A stretch of 43,029 nucleotides of DNA from Methanocellales archaeon (GTDB taxonomy: Archaea > Halobacteriota > UBA148), in NCBI GenBank assembly GCA_030019435.1, contig JASEEV010000002.1:1-43029 (forward strand). The letters run 5' to 3'. A program made the translations under genes and the position numbers. The notes under the pieces are model-generated. The model saw nothing but the letters and a program-made list of their open reading frames with translations, was not told the DNA's origin and ran no database searches. Numbering within the stretch: position 1 is the first letter of the stretch; the number at the start of each line of letters is the position of its first letter. Below, one piece after another: positions 26,047 to 34,798 of this stretch.

Positions 26047-27151
26047 TGTAATCGAGATACCCACTTATTGGTCAACGAGAGAGATGCCAACTCAGAAACT
26101 GTATGACCATCCAACGCCTATTACCGAAGAAGGGACGCTAGGGAGATTATTAGCGAGTCTCACGAAGATCGATAGCGAGATTCTGATCTTTCCTGTACCT
26201 CTCGACGTTGAAGAAAGGGTGGGCAAGATCGTAAAGGGCTATGAAGACCTGGATATCAAAGTGTTCTCCAGCTCTGACCTAGCAAGGATAAGGGAGGATC
26301 TTGGTAATTGGGGTTTTCCCCAGAATTTCATCGAACAGTTTAAGATGTCAGGATATGGTCGCGTCCGAAATATGGGACTGGTAGCTGGCGCAGCTATGGG
26401 TGCTGATAACCTCATACTTTTGGATGATGATGTAGTAGTCGAGGACAGGGATTTCATCGAGAAGGCCACGGAATTTATAGGAAAAAGACGCAACGGTAAG
26501 ATCATCGGTGGCATCGCAGGTTATTACATCGATGAAAACAATGCATACATGCTAGAGGAGAGGACGCCTTGGTGGAAACACCTATGGAACAAGGAACGAA
26601 AGATGAACGAGGCGTTTAGAATCATAGAATCACGTGAGAGATTAAACGATACGACATTTGCATTTGGCGGGAACATGGTTGTAAACAAGGCGTTGTTCAA
26701 AAAAGTCCCCTTTGACCCCTGGATCAGTAGGGGCGAGGACATAGACTTCATGCTGAACGCAAAGTTCTTTGGCTTTGATTTCTTGTTGGATTCTCAGCTA
26801 AGGGTCAAACATCTTCCCCCAAAGAGGCATGCATCTTATGCAGCCAAGATGCGCCAAGACATCTATCGGTTTATGTATCAAAGAGAGAAACTCAGGTATT
26901 ATGGAATTTCCCCTAGCGAACTGGACCCATACCCAGGAGCTTTCTTAAAATCCGACCTGGGTGCCAGAGCATTTATTACAAGCATGTTACTCGGAATCGA
27001 TGCTCTTCTCAGGGGAGATCTCAGCGATGTTTTTGCGTATATGGACAACGCTAGGTCGTCCCTAGGCGAAGCAAGAAAATACGCGGAACGAAATGTCAAG
27101 AGGTATCTGAAATTCCAGGAAAATTGGGCAAAGCTTATGTCACATTATTGA
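26036..27151 (+). CDS. GT2-like (GT-A fold) glycosyltransferase
   Basis: About 371 residues. A GT-A fold nucleotide-sugar transferase is indicated by NLILLDDDVVVEDRDF (DxD-type metal motif), FGGNMVVNKALF and SRGEDIDFMLNAK, the acidic motif typical of GT2 catalytic bases. No membrane segments are evident. The start is uncertain: TTG at 26036 has AAGGGGT upstream at good spacing, and TTG at 26021 would add five residues. Either start overlaps the preceding GT4 gene, suggesting coupled expression. The sugar substrate is unknown. Confidence 0.85.
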   Translation: MTHDVIEIPTYWSTREMPTQKLYDHPTPITEEGTLGRLLASLTKIDSEILIFPVPLDVEERVGKIVKGYEDLDIKVFSSSDLARIREDLGNWGFPQNFIEQFKMSGYGRVRNMGLVAGAAMGADNLILLDDDVVVEDRDFIEKATEFIGKRRNGKIIGGIAGYYIDENNAYMLEERTPWWKHLWNKERKMNEAFRIIESRERLNDTTFAFGGNMVVNKALFKKVPFDPWISRGEDIDFMLNAKFFGFDFLLDSQLRVKHLPPKRHASYAAKMRQDIYRFMYQREKLRYYGISPSELDPYPGAFLKSDLGARAFITSMLLGIDALLRGDLSDVFAYMDNARSSLGEARKYAERNVKRYLKFQENWAKLMSHY

Positions 27152-27158
27152 CTGAACT

Positions 27159-27536
27159 TCACCACTCCCTGCCAACGACCTTGGTTCGATCGATCCTAAC
27201 ACCCATCGGGGTCACTATTATCTGGTTATCTCCTATACCAGCAATGTCCCCATGAACATCCGCAGCTACTTGCTTGAGATCTCTCACAGCTCGCTCCGAC
27301 GTTGACTTATCGCTTTTGATGAGAGAGATATCGATCATCACGATGTTTCCGTCATATACTTCCTTCTTCAGCTCTGGGAGTTCATTTAGAGTTGTTAGTT
27401 GCGCAACCCTTACATACATTTCTGCAGGTTCTTCTTCTAAGATCTCTTCATACTGCCCTATGTCCAACTCAGCGTACTCCTCCACTTCTGGTTTTTTTGC
27501 CCCAACCAATTTCTCTAGAAACTTTGGCACAATCAT
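27159..27536 (-). CDS. sepF: archaeal SepF-like cell-division protein
   Basis: About 125 residues of the archaeal SepF (DUF552) family. SepF anchors FtsZ to the membrane at the division site in FtsZ-containing archaea. The N terminus IVPKFLEKLVG is an amphipathic membrane-binding helix, followed by an acidic linker and the SepF core (MYVRVAQLTTLNELPELK, GNIVMIDISLI, DIAGIGDNQIIVTPMGVRI). The ATG at 27536 is preferred over the adjacent in-frame start at 27539. It converges on the glycosyltransferase gene. Confidence 0.9.
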   Translation of the reverse strand: MIVPKFLEKLVGAKKPEVEEYAELDIGQYEEILEEEPAEMYVRVAQLTTLNELPELKKEVYDGNIVMIDISLIKSDKSTSERAVRDLKQVAADVHGDIAGIGDNQIIVTPMGVRIDRTKVVGREW

Positions 27537-27559
27537 CACCTCTTACTGATATGGATGGG

Positions 27560-28066
27560 TTAGATATTTAAACTTGTTTCCGAGACCTCGAATTTCCACA
27601 TTCTGTCGCCCACGTAATGAATGGACTTAATTGCTTTTCCCTTGTCCCCCATCATTTCTTCTCCTGAGATCAACGCCCTTCCTATCGCTAGAGGCTTGCC
27701 GTGAACTTCATCTGCAACGATGACCAGATCCCCTTTTTGTATCTCAGTATCGGCGTCTATAATGCCAGGGCACATTATGTCAGCACCCTTAGATACGAAT
27801 TTGACAGCGCCCATGTCCACGATGACCCGCTTTCGTTTCGGCTTAAATTTCAGTGCGCCTCTTATGGTGGGAAAGGGTTTCTCACCGAGCATGAACAAGA
27901 TCGGCTCACCGTCCACGAGTATAAAATCATATTCGTCCGTCTCAGCGATCTCAAACTTTTTGTCGACAAAAAATTGCTCGATCTCGGATCCAAATATGGA
28001 TTTTAATTCATCCAATATTTTTTTCCTAGCATCGTTTCTTAAGTGGTGTCTGGCCTTTACCTTCAT
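27560..28066 (-). CDS. PUA-domain RNA-binding protein (MCT-1/Tma20-like)
   Basis: About 168 residues. The N-terminal pre-PUA domain (MKVKARHHLRNDARKKIL) and C-terminal PUA domain (RVIVDMGAVKFVSKGADIMCPGI, KGDLVIVADEVHGKPLAIG) match the archaeal MCT-1/Tma20-like family. Eukaryotic relatives act in translation re-initiation and 40S recycling; the archaeal role is not well defined. The ATG at 28066 is chosen by similarity and removes four residues from the longest frame. It is divergent from the lsm gene. Confidence 0.88.
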   Translation of the reverse strand: MKVKARHHLRNDARKKILDELKSIFGSEIEQFFVDKKFEIAETDEYDFILVDGEPILFMLGEKPFPTIRGALKFKPKRKRVIVDMGAVKFVSKGADIMCPGIIDADTEIQKGDLVIVADEVHGKPLAIGRALISGEEMMGDKGKAIKSIHYVGDRMWKFEVSETSLNI

Positions 28067-28103
28067 CCTCACACCCAAAAGTATATTTCCCGATTGGACG
28101 TAA

Positions 28104-28367
<264 letters not shown>

Positions 28368-28376
28368 GTGGTGGAA

Positions 28377-28553
28377 ATGGCAAAGGGAACTCCCTCGATG
28401 GGAAAAAGACAGAAAAGGACGCATATCAAGTGTCGACGATGTGGCAGCGTTTCATATAATGTCCATACGAGGCAATGTACCTCATGCGGGTTTGGAAGGA
28501 CCAGCAGAATACGAAGTTATAATTGGACGAAAAAAACGGTTAAAACTGGGTGA
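28377..28553 (+). CDS. rpl37e: 50S ribosomal protein L37e
   Basis: A 58-residue zinc-binding ribosomal protein of the archaeal/eukaryotic large subunit. Zinc ligands are in [12 protein letters not shown] and RQCTSCGFG (C4 type). The N terminus [15 protein letters not shown] is typical. The ATG at 28377 is preferred to the upstream GTG at 28368. Its stop overlaps the purF GTG start (GTGA). Confidence 0.95.
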   Translation: MAKGTPSMGKRQKRTHIKCRRCGSVSYNVHTRQCTSCGFGRTSRIRSYNWTKKTVKTG

Positions 28554-29962
28554 ATGCGTTGAAGGATAAATGCGGCGTAGTAGGTGTCTCACTCAAGACG
28601 AGAGAGGCAGACCAAGCGGCGTTGCTCACCTATTACGCATTATATGCCCTTCAGCATAGAGGGCAGGAATCTGCTGGCATCGCAACCTATGATGACAAAA
28701 TTTACATAGACAAGGAAATGGGCTTGGTATCAGACATTTTTAACAAAGAGCGATTGCACAGGCTGAAAGGCAACATGGGAATCGGGCATGTCAGATACTC
28801 CACCACAGGGGCTTCTAAGATAGAAAACAGCCAACCATTGCTCATCAGTTACAAGGGAGGGACCATCGCCATCGCGCATAATGGCAACTTGGTCAATTAT
28901 AGAGAGCTGAGAGCTGAACTTGAGGCAGAAGGGCGAATTTTCATAACAGAATCCGACACAGAGGTGATCGCGCATTTACTCGTCAAAGAGCTTCTCGTAT
29001 CTGATTTTGTAGAGGCGATTAGGAGTTTAATGCAACGCATGATCGGATCATATTCGCTAACGATTCTCGCCGATAACATGGTGGCAGGTGTTCGAGATCC
29101 GTTGGGCATCAAACCACTGTGCATAGGCAAGATGAACAATGGATACGTCATCGCATCTGAGAGCGTCGCAATCGATACGTTGGGCGGCACACTAATCAGA
29201 GATGTGCACCCTGGTGAACTCGTGATCCTAAAGGATGGTAAAATTGAGAGTCACCGCATCTATCGATCCAAGAACACCGCGCATTGCTTTTTCGAGTTCA
29301 CCTATTTTGCTAGGCCAGACTCCGTCTTGGATGGTCAGCTCGTGTATGATGTGAGACGACGCATAGGAGAGACTTTAGTAGAGGAGCATGACGGAGATGC
29401 TGACATAGTATGTCCTGTGCCAGACTCTGGTGTCACATTTGCAATAGGATATTCGATAAAATCCGGCCTGGGATATATAGAGGGGCTGATGAAGAACCGC
29501 TACGTGGGACGAACGTTCATCATGCCCGCTCAGGACATGAGGGAGACAGCAGTTCGCCTGAAGTTAAATGCCATCAGGTCAAATATTGAGGGCAAGAGGG
29601 TGGCGCTGATTGATGATAGCATCGTCAGGGGCACCACATCCAAGAGAATAGTCGATCTGATACGTAGCGTTGGCGCAAAAGAGATACACATGAGGGTGGG
29701 GTGCCCACCAGTCATCTCGCCCTGCTATTTTGGAATCGATATGGCAACTAGGGCAGAATTGATAGCTGCTCATAAGAGCGTAGAGGGCATTGCACTGATG
29801 ATGGGGGTCGACTCGCTCGGATATGTGAGTCTGGATGGATTGGTGAAATCCATTGGAATTCCTGCAGAAGACCTTTGCTTGGGATGTGTAACTGGAAAAT
29901 ATCCTCTGGAGATACCGGGTGAGGAATGTATAAGGAGACAATTACGATTGGCTCAGTTTTAA
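28550..29962 (+). CDS. purF: amidophosphoribosyltransferase
   Basis: PurF (470 residues) makes 5-phosphoribosylamine from PRPP and glutamine, the first step of purine synthesis. The N-terminal nucleophile cysteine is in [10 protein letters not shown], exposed after removal of a short propeptide of about seven residues. GHVRYSTTG and [14 protein letters not shown] are in the glutaminase domain. The PRPP loop is [19 protein letters not shown]-terminal cysteines (DLCLGCVTG) match the iron-sulfur-cluster type of PurF. It starts at GTG 28550, overlapping the rpl37e stop. Confidence 0.96.
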   Translation: MNALKDKCGVVGVSLKTREADQAALLTYYALYALQHRGQESAGIATYDDKIYIDKEMGLVSDIFNKERLHRLKGNMGIGHVRYSTTGASKIENSQPLLISYKGGTIAIAHNGNLVNYRELRAELEAEGRIFITESDTEVIAHLLVKELLVSDFVEAIRSLMQRMIGSYSLTILADNMVAGVRDPLGIKPLCIGKMNNGYVIASESVAIDTLGGTLIRDVHPGELVILKDGKIESHRIYRSKNTAHCFFEFTYFARPDSVLDGQLVYDVRRRIGETLVEEHDGDADIVCPVPDSGVTFAIGYSIKSGLGYIEGLMKNRYVGRTFIMPAQDMRETAVRLKLNAIRSNIEGKRVALIDDSIVRGTTSKRIVDLIRSVGAKEIHMRVGCPPVISPCYFGIDMATRAELIAAHKSVEGIALMMGVDSLGYVSLDGLVKSIGIPAEDLCLGCVTGKYPLEIPGEECIRRQLRLAQF

Positions 29963-29999
29963 ATAAGGCTTGTTCTAATGACTGCAAAGGTATGGTGTT

Positions 30000-30439
30000 A
30001 TGGCTGATGAAGAAGACATGGGATGGAAGCCAAAGCTGGTAAGAACGCTAGACGGACTCTACATGGCGATCTATGTGATCATCGCCATATTCTTGATCGC
30101 AATGGCGTTCGCCTCTTTCGTATTCGTTGGGAAAGACCTATGGAGTATTCTTGGCGCAGAGAGCCCGATGTTAGTCATACTAATGGCACTCAAGGATTTA
30201 TTCATCGCTATAATCATCGTTGAACTGCTGCTGACCGTTGTGGTTTTCATACGAGAAGAGCAGATCGACATGCGACTACTATTGGGTGCAGACTAACCGC
30301 CATGGTGCGAAAAGTGCTCGTGTTCGGCGTGGAGGAAGTGAATATAGGAGAGATGGTCGTCGTAGTGGCATTGACCATAGTACTGACGCTTGCAATGGTC
30401 GCACTCACGAAGTATAAACCAACAGTGGAGTTTGCATAG
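30000..30439 (+). pseudogene. PsiE-like small membrane protein, frameshifted
   Basis: The upstream frame (ATG 30000, stop TAA at 30294-30296) encodes 98 residues with two hydrophobic segments and ends in DMRLLLGAD. The next stretch, in a different frame, continues with TAMVRKVLVFGVEEVNIGE, another hydrophobic segment and the end YKPTVEFA (TAG 30437-30439). Together they resemble one PsiE (phosphate-starvation-inducible) family protein of about 145 residues. Loss of one base near GCAGACTAA (about 30289-30296) explains the break, as GCAGGACTA would restore the frame. This may be a real lesion or a sequencing error. The gene lies directly upstream of tRNA-Leu. Confidence 0.7.
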
Positions 30440-30470
30440 CCAATCAGCGGGGGTTGCCAAGTCTGGTCAA

Positions 30471-30553
30471 GCAACCCTTTTCCACTTCGTGCAAAAGCGT
30501 TGACAAAAGGAAGAGGGTCAAGGGAGAAACTACGTTTCTCCTTGGTGGGCTAG
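30471..30553 (+). other. non-canonical D-loop intron of tRNA-Leu
   Basis: An 83-nt insertion with two hairpins: CCCTTTTCC pairs with GGAAGAGGG, and GGAGAAAC with GTTTCTCC. The 40 nt at 30506-30545 are about 90 percent identical to part of the tRNA-Lys intron. The exact splice sites are inferred from the tRNA fold. Confidence 0.75.
30506..30545 (+). repeat. 40-nt module shared with the tRNA-Lys intron (16660-16699, minus)
   Basis: The first 25 nt are identical, and the hairpin AGAAAC-loop-GTTTCT follows in both copies. The only differences are the 3-nt loop, TAC here and GTA in the other copy, and one C/T. TAC and GTA are reverse complements, so the loop is inverted between copies. Confidence 0.9.
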
Positions 30554-30696
30554 AGGCGCAGGATTCAGAGTCCTGTCTCGTAGGAGTTCGGGGGTTCAAA
30601 TCCCCTCCCCCGCATGATTTTACGCTAAGGAAAGGGCATCATGTCCATCTTAAAGTATTTATACGTTAGAAAGTAAAATCCAATCAGGTATCAACA

Positions 30697-30915
30697 ATGA
30701 CCACTGCTGCTGTTGAGATGTCTGAAAAGCAGATGCTCACCCTCATCCTAGAAAAGCTGGATCGTATAGAATTAGAGCTTTCTGAATTGAGATATCCAGA
30801 GGAAGAGCTGATAAAGGAGGACTTTATCGAAAGCGTGGAGAAAGCCAGCAAAAGAGCGAAAGAAGGGAAGGTAAGGCGCTACTCTGCCGAGGAATTTAAA
30901 GAGGAGTTCTTGTGA
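30697..30915 (+). CDS. putative antitoxin of a RelBE/ParDE-type pair
   Basis: A 72-residue acidic, helical protein with a coiled-coil-like segment (LTLILEKLDRIELELSELRYPEEEL) and a C-terminal tail KVRRYSAEEFKEEFL, a common ending of RelB/Phd-type antitoxins that bind the toxin. It lies 12 nt upstream of a RelE-type toxin frame that carries a nonsense codon. A TATA-like AGTATTTATAC (about 30653-30663) precedes it. The ATG at 30697 is the longest start; ATG 30715 is possible. The role is inferred from the tail and the neighbour. Confidence 0.65.
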   Translation: MTTAAVEMSEKQMLTLILEKLDRIELELSELRYPEEELIKEDFIESVEKASKRAKEGKVRRYSAEEFKEEFL

Positions 30916-30927
30916 GCTGGCGATGAC

Positions 30928-31194
30928 ATGCCTACTTTTGATATCGAGATTGAGAGGTCCTTAGGCTAGAGGCTCAAAAAGCTGAAGAAGAGGGATAAGG
31001 CGTTGTACGATGCCCTTGTTAAGAAGATCCTGCTGCTATACGAGAGACCTCACATTGGGAGACCACTTAGGCACGTGTTGAAGGGAAGATGGAGAATCCA
31101 TGTGGGACACTTCATCTTGATATACGAGATTGACGAAGAAAACAACAAGATGACCCTGCTTGAATTTGAACACCACGACAAAGTATACAAATGA
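30928..31194 (+). pseudogene. RelE-type toxin with in-frame TAG
   Basis: The frame from ATG 30928 reads MPTFDIEIERSLG, then TAG at 30967-30969, then continues without interruption as RLKKLKKRDKALYDALVKK through GRWRIHVGHFILIYEID to the stop at 31194. The full product would be about 88 residues, a normal RelE/ParE length, with the expected basic centre. A single A-to-T change from AAG (Lys) would create the TAG. TAG is used as an ordinary stop by neighbouring genes, so recoding is unlikely. The toxin is probably dead while its antitoxin frame remains open. Confidence 0.75.
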
Positions 31195-31644
31195 ACGATC
31201 TTTCCTTTAGAAGAGCTGAGAAAGGCTTACCTAGCCTACATCTCACAGCTTGGGATATGAGGTATTCGTTCCATTCTATTAATTCGCATCCTAAGCCTTT
31301 GCACTTTTTAATGCGATCTCAAATCTTAGCAGAAGGCGAATTAAAGCCCGCCAACTTTTTCTGTTCCAGCACATTCTGCTCCGTGTAATTGCTCTCATCC
31401 TAAAGACATCAATTTGGTTATCTCATTTTTGAAACTTTCTCCGCCCTTAATAAGTGGTATAAAGTTACGAGAAGTCTGCTTCTTTTCTCGTGGTCTTCTT
31501 CTTCGTATATACACATCTTGGAGATTGGGTTCTATATTGTCGATACCCCCTAACTCTAGTTTTTACCCAGAGGTACGAGGAACTATGACTTCACCATCTT
31601 TTCCGTGCTGTATCCCCATGGTATTCTGTTTCTCGATTGACAGA
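31195..31644. other. 450-nt region without an intact gene; possible gene remnant
   Basis: No convincing intact gene is seen. On the minus strand the frame from ATG 31619 down to TGA 31395-31397 looks protein-like but contains a TAA at 31563-31565. It includes KLELGGIDNIEPNLQDVYI and FIPLIKGGESFKNEIT, suggesting the remnant of a protein-coding gene of unknown family. A plus-strand 65-codon frame from 31191 shows no protein-like pattern. No tRNA or repeat was found here. Confidence 0.4.
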
Positions 31645-32010
31645 TCACTCTTGACGTTCGAACGTCATGCTCACTTTGATGTCGAGCTCTCGCTCATCAG
31701 CTAGGAGATTTGCGACCTGATCGAGCGTTGAAGGTACCCTGCCTATCAACTTCTCGATCATCTCATCACTTAGGTCCTGCCGATCCCCCACGATCTTTGC
31801 AACATCTGGCTTAAGCTGCTCCACAGCAGCCCTAATATCCTCAACGCTCAAACTCCCTGATTTCATCTTGTTTCTCAGCGTATGATATTCCTTGTTCACT
31901 TGCTGGGCATATCCCAGCTTTAGGTTCATATCCTGCTCCAAGTTGAAGCCAGCAATAGCGAAAGCACACCTCATTATGTTGTCCAACACATCTTGCCGAA
32001 TTTCTGCCAT
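31645..32010 (-). CDS. conserved hypothetical helical protein
   Basis: A 121-residue, predominantly helical soluble protein (IRQDVLDNIMRCAFAIAG; LRNKMKSGSLSVEDIRAAVEQL) with an acidic C terminus ending DIKVSMTFERQE. I do not recognise the family. It is encoded 4 nt downstream of thioredoxin reductase in the same direction and is probably in one transcript with it, so a redox-related role is possible. One cysteine (C15) is present. Confidence 0.7.
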   Translation of the reverse strand: MAEIRQDVLDNIMRCAFAIAGFNLEQDMNLKLGYAQQVNKEYHTLRNKMKSGSLSVEDIRAAVEQLKPDVAKIVGDRQDLSDEMIEKLIGRVPSTLDQVANLLADERELDIKVSMTFERQE

Positions 32011-32014
32011 ATCT

Positions 32015-32914
32015 TCACCTCCTTAGATCTTCATATGCGGATAATGCTGCAATCGCGCCCTCAGCACATGCTACCACGATTTGCCTTACACCGCCAGTCA
32101 CATCACCTGCAGCATAGACCTTGGGCAGATTCGTTCGCTGATTTTTATCGGTGATGACATAGCCATGCTCATCCAGTTTTACCCCCACCGCCTTTGCCAA
32201 CGTAGTGTTTGGTGATTCACCAATCAATATGAACACACCATCTGCATCTAACTCGTGCAAGGTGTCCTCCTTCACATCATGAATCAGGACACTGTTAACA
32301 AGGTCGTTCCCTCTTATTTCTTCTACTACTGAGTTCCAGATGATCCTCACACCAGATCGAAGAAGTCTTTTTTGCAGTGAGTTCTCCGCTCTGAGTTGAT
32401 CTCGTCTGTGTATTATCATGACATCACAGCCAATGTCTTGGAGGTATATCGCCTCAGTTGCGGCGGTGTTGCCACCACCAACCACGAGGACTTTCTTTTC
32501 CTTAAAGAAAAAACCATCACATGCAGCACAATAAGACACTCCTTTGCCAACAAATTCTGCCTCGCCTGGTACGCCGAGCTTTTTATGTAAGGAGCCAGTG
32601 GCCAGTATCACCGCATCTGCCGTATATACGTTCTCATCCGTGTAGAGGGTCATGTTCTTCCCTAGCTCGATGCTCTTGACTTCCTCAATTAGAATCTTCA
32701 CATATTTTGATGCGTGCATCTTCATCTTATCCATGAGCTTCATGCCCTCTATGGGATCGAAGCCAGGATAGTTCTCTATTAACGGAGCTTCACCTGCTAG
32801 TCCACCAGCCGTTGCCTTCTCAAGTATCAACGTCCTTAGCCCGCTTCTGGCTGCATAGATTCCAGCAGTCAAGCCTGCAGGACCGGCGCCAATGACGATC
32901 ACGTCATATCCCAT
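32015..32914 (-). CDS. trxB: thioredoxin-disulfide reductase
   Basis: TrxB, 299 residues, transfers electrons from NAD(P)H through FAD and a redox disulfide to thioredoxin. The FAD motif is [14 protein letters not shown]. The active-site pair is CAAC (C129, C132) and the second nucleotide motif is [14 protein letters not shown]. The C-terminal FAD motif [10 protein letters not shown] is intact. ATG 32914 is chosen because the fold starts there and a TATA-like GGAATATATC lies about 25 bp upstream, implying a leaderless mRNA starting inside the 3' flank of the radical SAM gene. Longer in-frame starts are unlikely. Confidence 0.94.
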   Translation of the reverse strand: MGYDVIVIGAGPAGLTAGIYAARSGLRTLILEKATAGGLAGEAPLIENYPGFDPIEGMKLMDKMKMHASKYVKILIEEVKSIELGKNMTLYTDENVYTADAVILATGSLHKKLGVPGEAEFVGKGVSYCAACDGFFFKEKKVLVVGGGNTAATEAIYLQDIGCDVMIIHRRDQLRAENSLQKRLLRSGVRIIWNSVVEEIRGNDLVNSVLIHDVKEDTLHELDADGVFILIGESPNTTLAKAVGVKLDEHGYVITDKNQRTNLPKVYAAGDVTGGVRQIVVACAEGAIAALSAYEDLRR

Positions 32915-32955
32915 AACAATATCACTACGATATATTCCTATTAATGACTTTTCGG

Positions 32956-33972
32956 TCAGCGAAGAAGATGTACATTTCCTATCCTCACATTCTCCAATCC
33001 CACCGCCTTCGCCACTAGAAGACATCTTTCTGCATGCTTTCGTGTCGTAGTTGGAAGATCGCCCATGTAGAATTGTGGGTGAAAAGCCAGCAAAGAGTAT
33101 GGTATGCTTGGATTGAGGTCTGCGATGAACTTTGCAATGTGCTTGACCTCCTCTGTATCGATGTAGCCGGGCACCAGCAACGTGCTTGCAACCAAGAATG
33201 TCTCGCTAGGCTCACCATATTCAGCCAACCACCTAAAATTTGCAAGAGTTCGCTCATTCGTCACGCCACAGAGCGCCTTGTGAAGATCCTCATTCCATGC
33301 CTTAAGGTCAAATTTAACGATCCCTCCTGTCTGCAAAGAGAGCTCTGCAACTTCCTTGAGCAAAGAGTGAGACATGGCTCCATTTGATTCCCAACAAATT
33401 TTTATCCCTTTGGATCGTTCGATAGCACGCTTAGATGTCCTGATTGCATGAGGTAGCTGCGGCGTGGGATCCCCACCAAAAAAGCATATACATGCCGTTT
33501 TATCATCTACACAACTTGCAAGTTCCTCGGCTGACATCATTGGAGCTAGACGACTGACCATCTCTCTGTAATGCCAGTTCTGGCAGAACAGACAGTTGAA
33601 AGAGCAAGCGCCATAGAAAACGGCTAGATTTTTATAGCCATATTTCGTCCTGTTTGGGCAGACATGAGACGCAACGCAGTTCGTCGGCAATGGATCATAA
33701 TAACATTGGACGACTCCGCTCACGTCGACACTCAAACCACAATATCCTCTTTCGCCGGATGGAATCCTGCAATCATTTACGCAACGCCCACATCGAACTC
33801 CCTCCCTAGGAGGTTCTGATGGCAGTCCGAATCGTAACCTGCTCTCTGCATGTACCTTCTCGATCGAAGGCATCGCTTGCGCAGGTCTATTTCTAATGCA
33901 GTCGGCACAGGTCTTGAGCGCGTTGGAAATTAGCCCTGTCTTTCCGCAGATTTGGCACCTTGCTTGGAGCAT
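32956..33972 (-). CDS. radical SAM protein, PflA/AmmeMemoRadiSam-like
   Basis: A 338-residue radical SAM protein. The cluster motif is CSFNCLFC (C123, C127, C130). The N terminus carries a zinc-ribbon-like CQIC...CADC (C6, C9, C22, C25) and a further cysteine-rich stretch [19 protein letters not shown], typical of archaeal pyruvate-formate-lyase-activase-like proteins. It contains [12 protein letters not shown] and the barrel motif [12 protein letters not shown]. The substrate is unknown. It is upstream of trxB on the same strand, but trxB seems to have its own promoter. It is divergent from the lipoprotein gene. Confidence 0.88.
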   Translation of the reverse strand: MLQARCQICGKTGLISNALKTCADCIRNRPAQAMPSIEKVHAESRLRFGLPSEPPREGVRCGRCVNDCRIPSGERGYCGLSVDVSGVVQCYYDPLPTNCVASHVCPNRTKYGYKNLAVFYGACSFNCLFCQNWHYREMVSRLAPMMSAEELASCVDDKTACICFFGGDPTPQLPHAIRTSKRAIERSKGIKICWESNGAMSHSLLKEVAELSLQTGGIVKFDLKAWNEDLHKALCGVTNERTLANFRWLAEYGEPSETFLVASTLLVPGYIDTEEVKHIAKFIADLNPSIPYSLLAFHPQFYMGDLPTTTRKHAERCLLVAKAVGLENVRIGNVHLLR

Positions 33973-34013
33973 CTATAATTATTTGTATTACTCCGTTTAT
34001 ATAGGTGAGCGAC

Positions 34014-34796
34014 ATGAAGTGGAAGACGATCCTGGTTCTCAGCATTTTAATTCTATTGGTTTCTGGGTGCATTGAGCCTGCTGGGGAGCCGCAAATGAGG
34101 AAAGTAGACATGGAAATACTCCAAGTGAATGTTACGGAGCACGAGCACCCTGTTGAATGGACGGTAGATTCCGTAGCGCTCTCACTCAAGAATGTTGGAA
34201 TTGAAAGCACCGTCCGCCTTACTTTTGATGTGTTCCTAATTAAGGACGATACGATAGTAGATCATCAGTTGGATCTCGATTTTCTTAAGTTGGGTTTTGG
34301 TGAGCAGGAGAATAAGACCTTGAGCACATTTCTATTAGATGTCGATGAGCCTGGAATATATACGTTAAAGATAGAAACACACGAATTTGGAAGTGCCAGA
34401 GTGCTGGGATCTGCATCAAAGACCGTGCTAATAGGAACTAGAACGGGCGGAACCGAGAAGAGAGCGTCTGTGTTCATCCAAAACGTGGAAATTGAGAAGT
34501 ACGAAATGCCGGACCGATGGGTCATCAAGGGCGTAGCAGTCTCCATGGAGAACGTAGGAGATGTGACAATACATAGCATTGTGATTGACATAAGCTTGCT
34601 CTCAGATTATGGGGACGTATTCCAGATGACTGATGGGCGCTCATTCTATGAGCCGATAAAGGTAGGCGAGACTGCCCATAATACCATATCCATGTACAAG
34701 ATCATCGGCGGACCCGGATCGTACACGCTTAAGGTGGATGTTAGGATAGGGGAACAGATAATTGGAAGTGCTACAAAGATCGTACTGCTTAGCTAG
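34014..34796 (+). CDS. predicted lipoprotein with two repeated beta domains
   Basis: About 260 residues. The signal peptide KWKTILVLSILILLVSGC ends in a lipobox (LVSGC), so the mature Cys is probably lipid-anchored outside the membrane. Two similar beta-sandwich repeats follow: about 45-130 (VEWTVDSVALSLKNVG) and about 158-260 (DRWVIKGVAVSMENVG), resembling CARDB/DUF-type adhesion modules. The function is unknown. Start ATG 34014 has GGTGA 5 nt upstream and a TATA-like TTTATATAG near 33993. It is convergent with argG. Confidence 0.82.
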   Translation: MKWKTILVLSILILLVSGCIEPAGEPQMRKVDMEILQVNVTEHEHPVEWTVDSVALSLKNVGIESTVRLTFDVFLIKDDTIVDHQLDLDFLKLGFGEQENKTLSTFLLDVDEPGIYTLKIETHEFGSARVLGSASKTVLIGTRTGGTEKRASVFIQNVEIEKYEMPDRWVIKGVAVSMENVGDVTIHSIVIDISLLSDYGDVFQMTDGRSFYEPIKVGETAHNTISMYKIIGGPGSYTLKVDVRIGEQIIGSATKIVLLS

Positions 34797-34798
34797 AA

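Larger units (their letters stand above)
30447..30614 (+). tRNA. tRNA-Leu(CAG) with an intron in the D-loop
   Basis: Acceptor GCGGGGG pairs with CCCCCGC and the discriminator is A. The anticodon arm CAGGA-TTCAGAG-TCCTG gives anticodon CAG, followed by a long variable arm (TCTCGTAGGAG) and T-arm GGGGG-TTCAAAT-CCCCT. Between GGTCAA and AGGCGC of the D-arm lie 83 extra nt. Splicing after 30470 and before 30554 rebuilds the standard archaeal Leu D-arm GCC...TGGTCAAAGGC and a mature tRNA of 85 nt. A relaxed bulge-helix motif (GGUC with GGCU, bulges AA|G and AG|A) supports these sites. CCA is not encoded. Confidence 0.9.

Noticed and set aside
30967-30969. In-frame TAG in the RelE-like gene read as pyrrolysine
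   Set aside because: Several neighbouring genes end in TAG, and the codon sits where homologues carry an ordinary Lys/Arg; a nonsense mutation is simpler.
31191-31388. 65-codon plus-strand frame overlapping the toxin stop
   Set aside because: It has an ATGA overlap but no ribosome binding site and no protein-like pattern.
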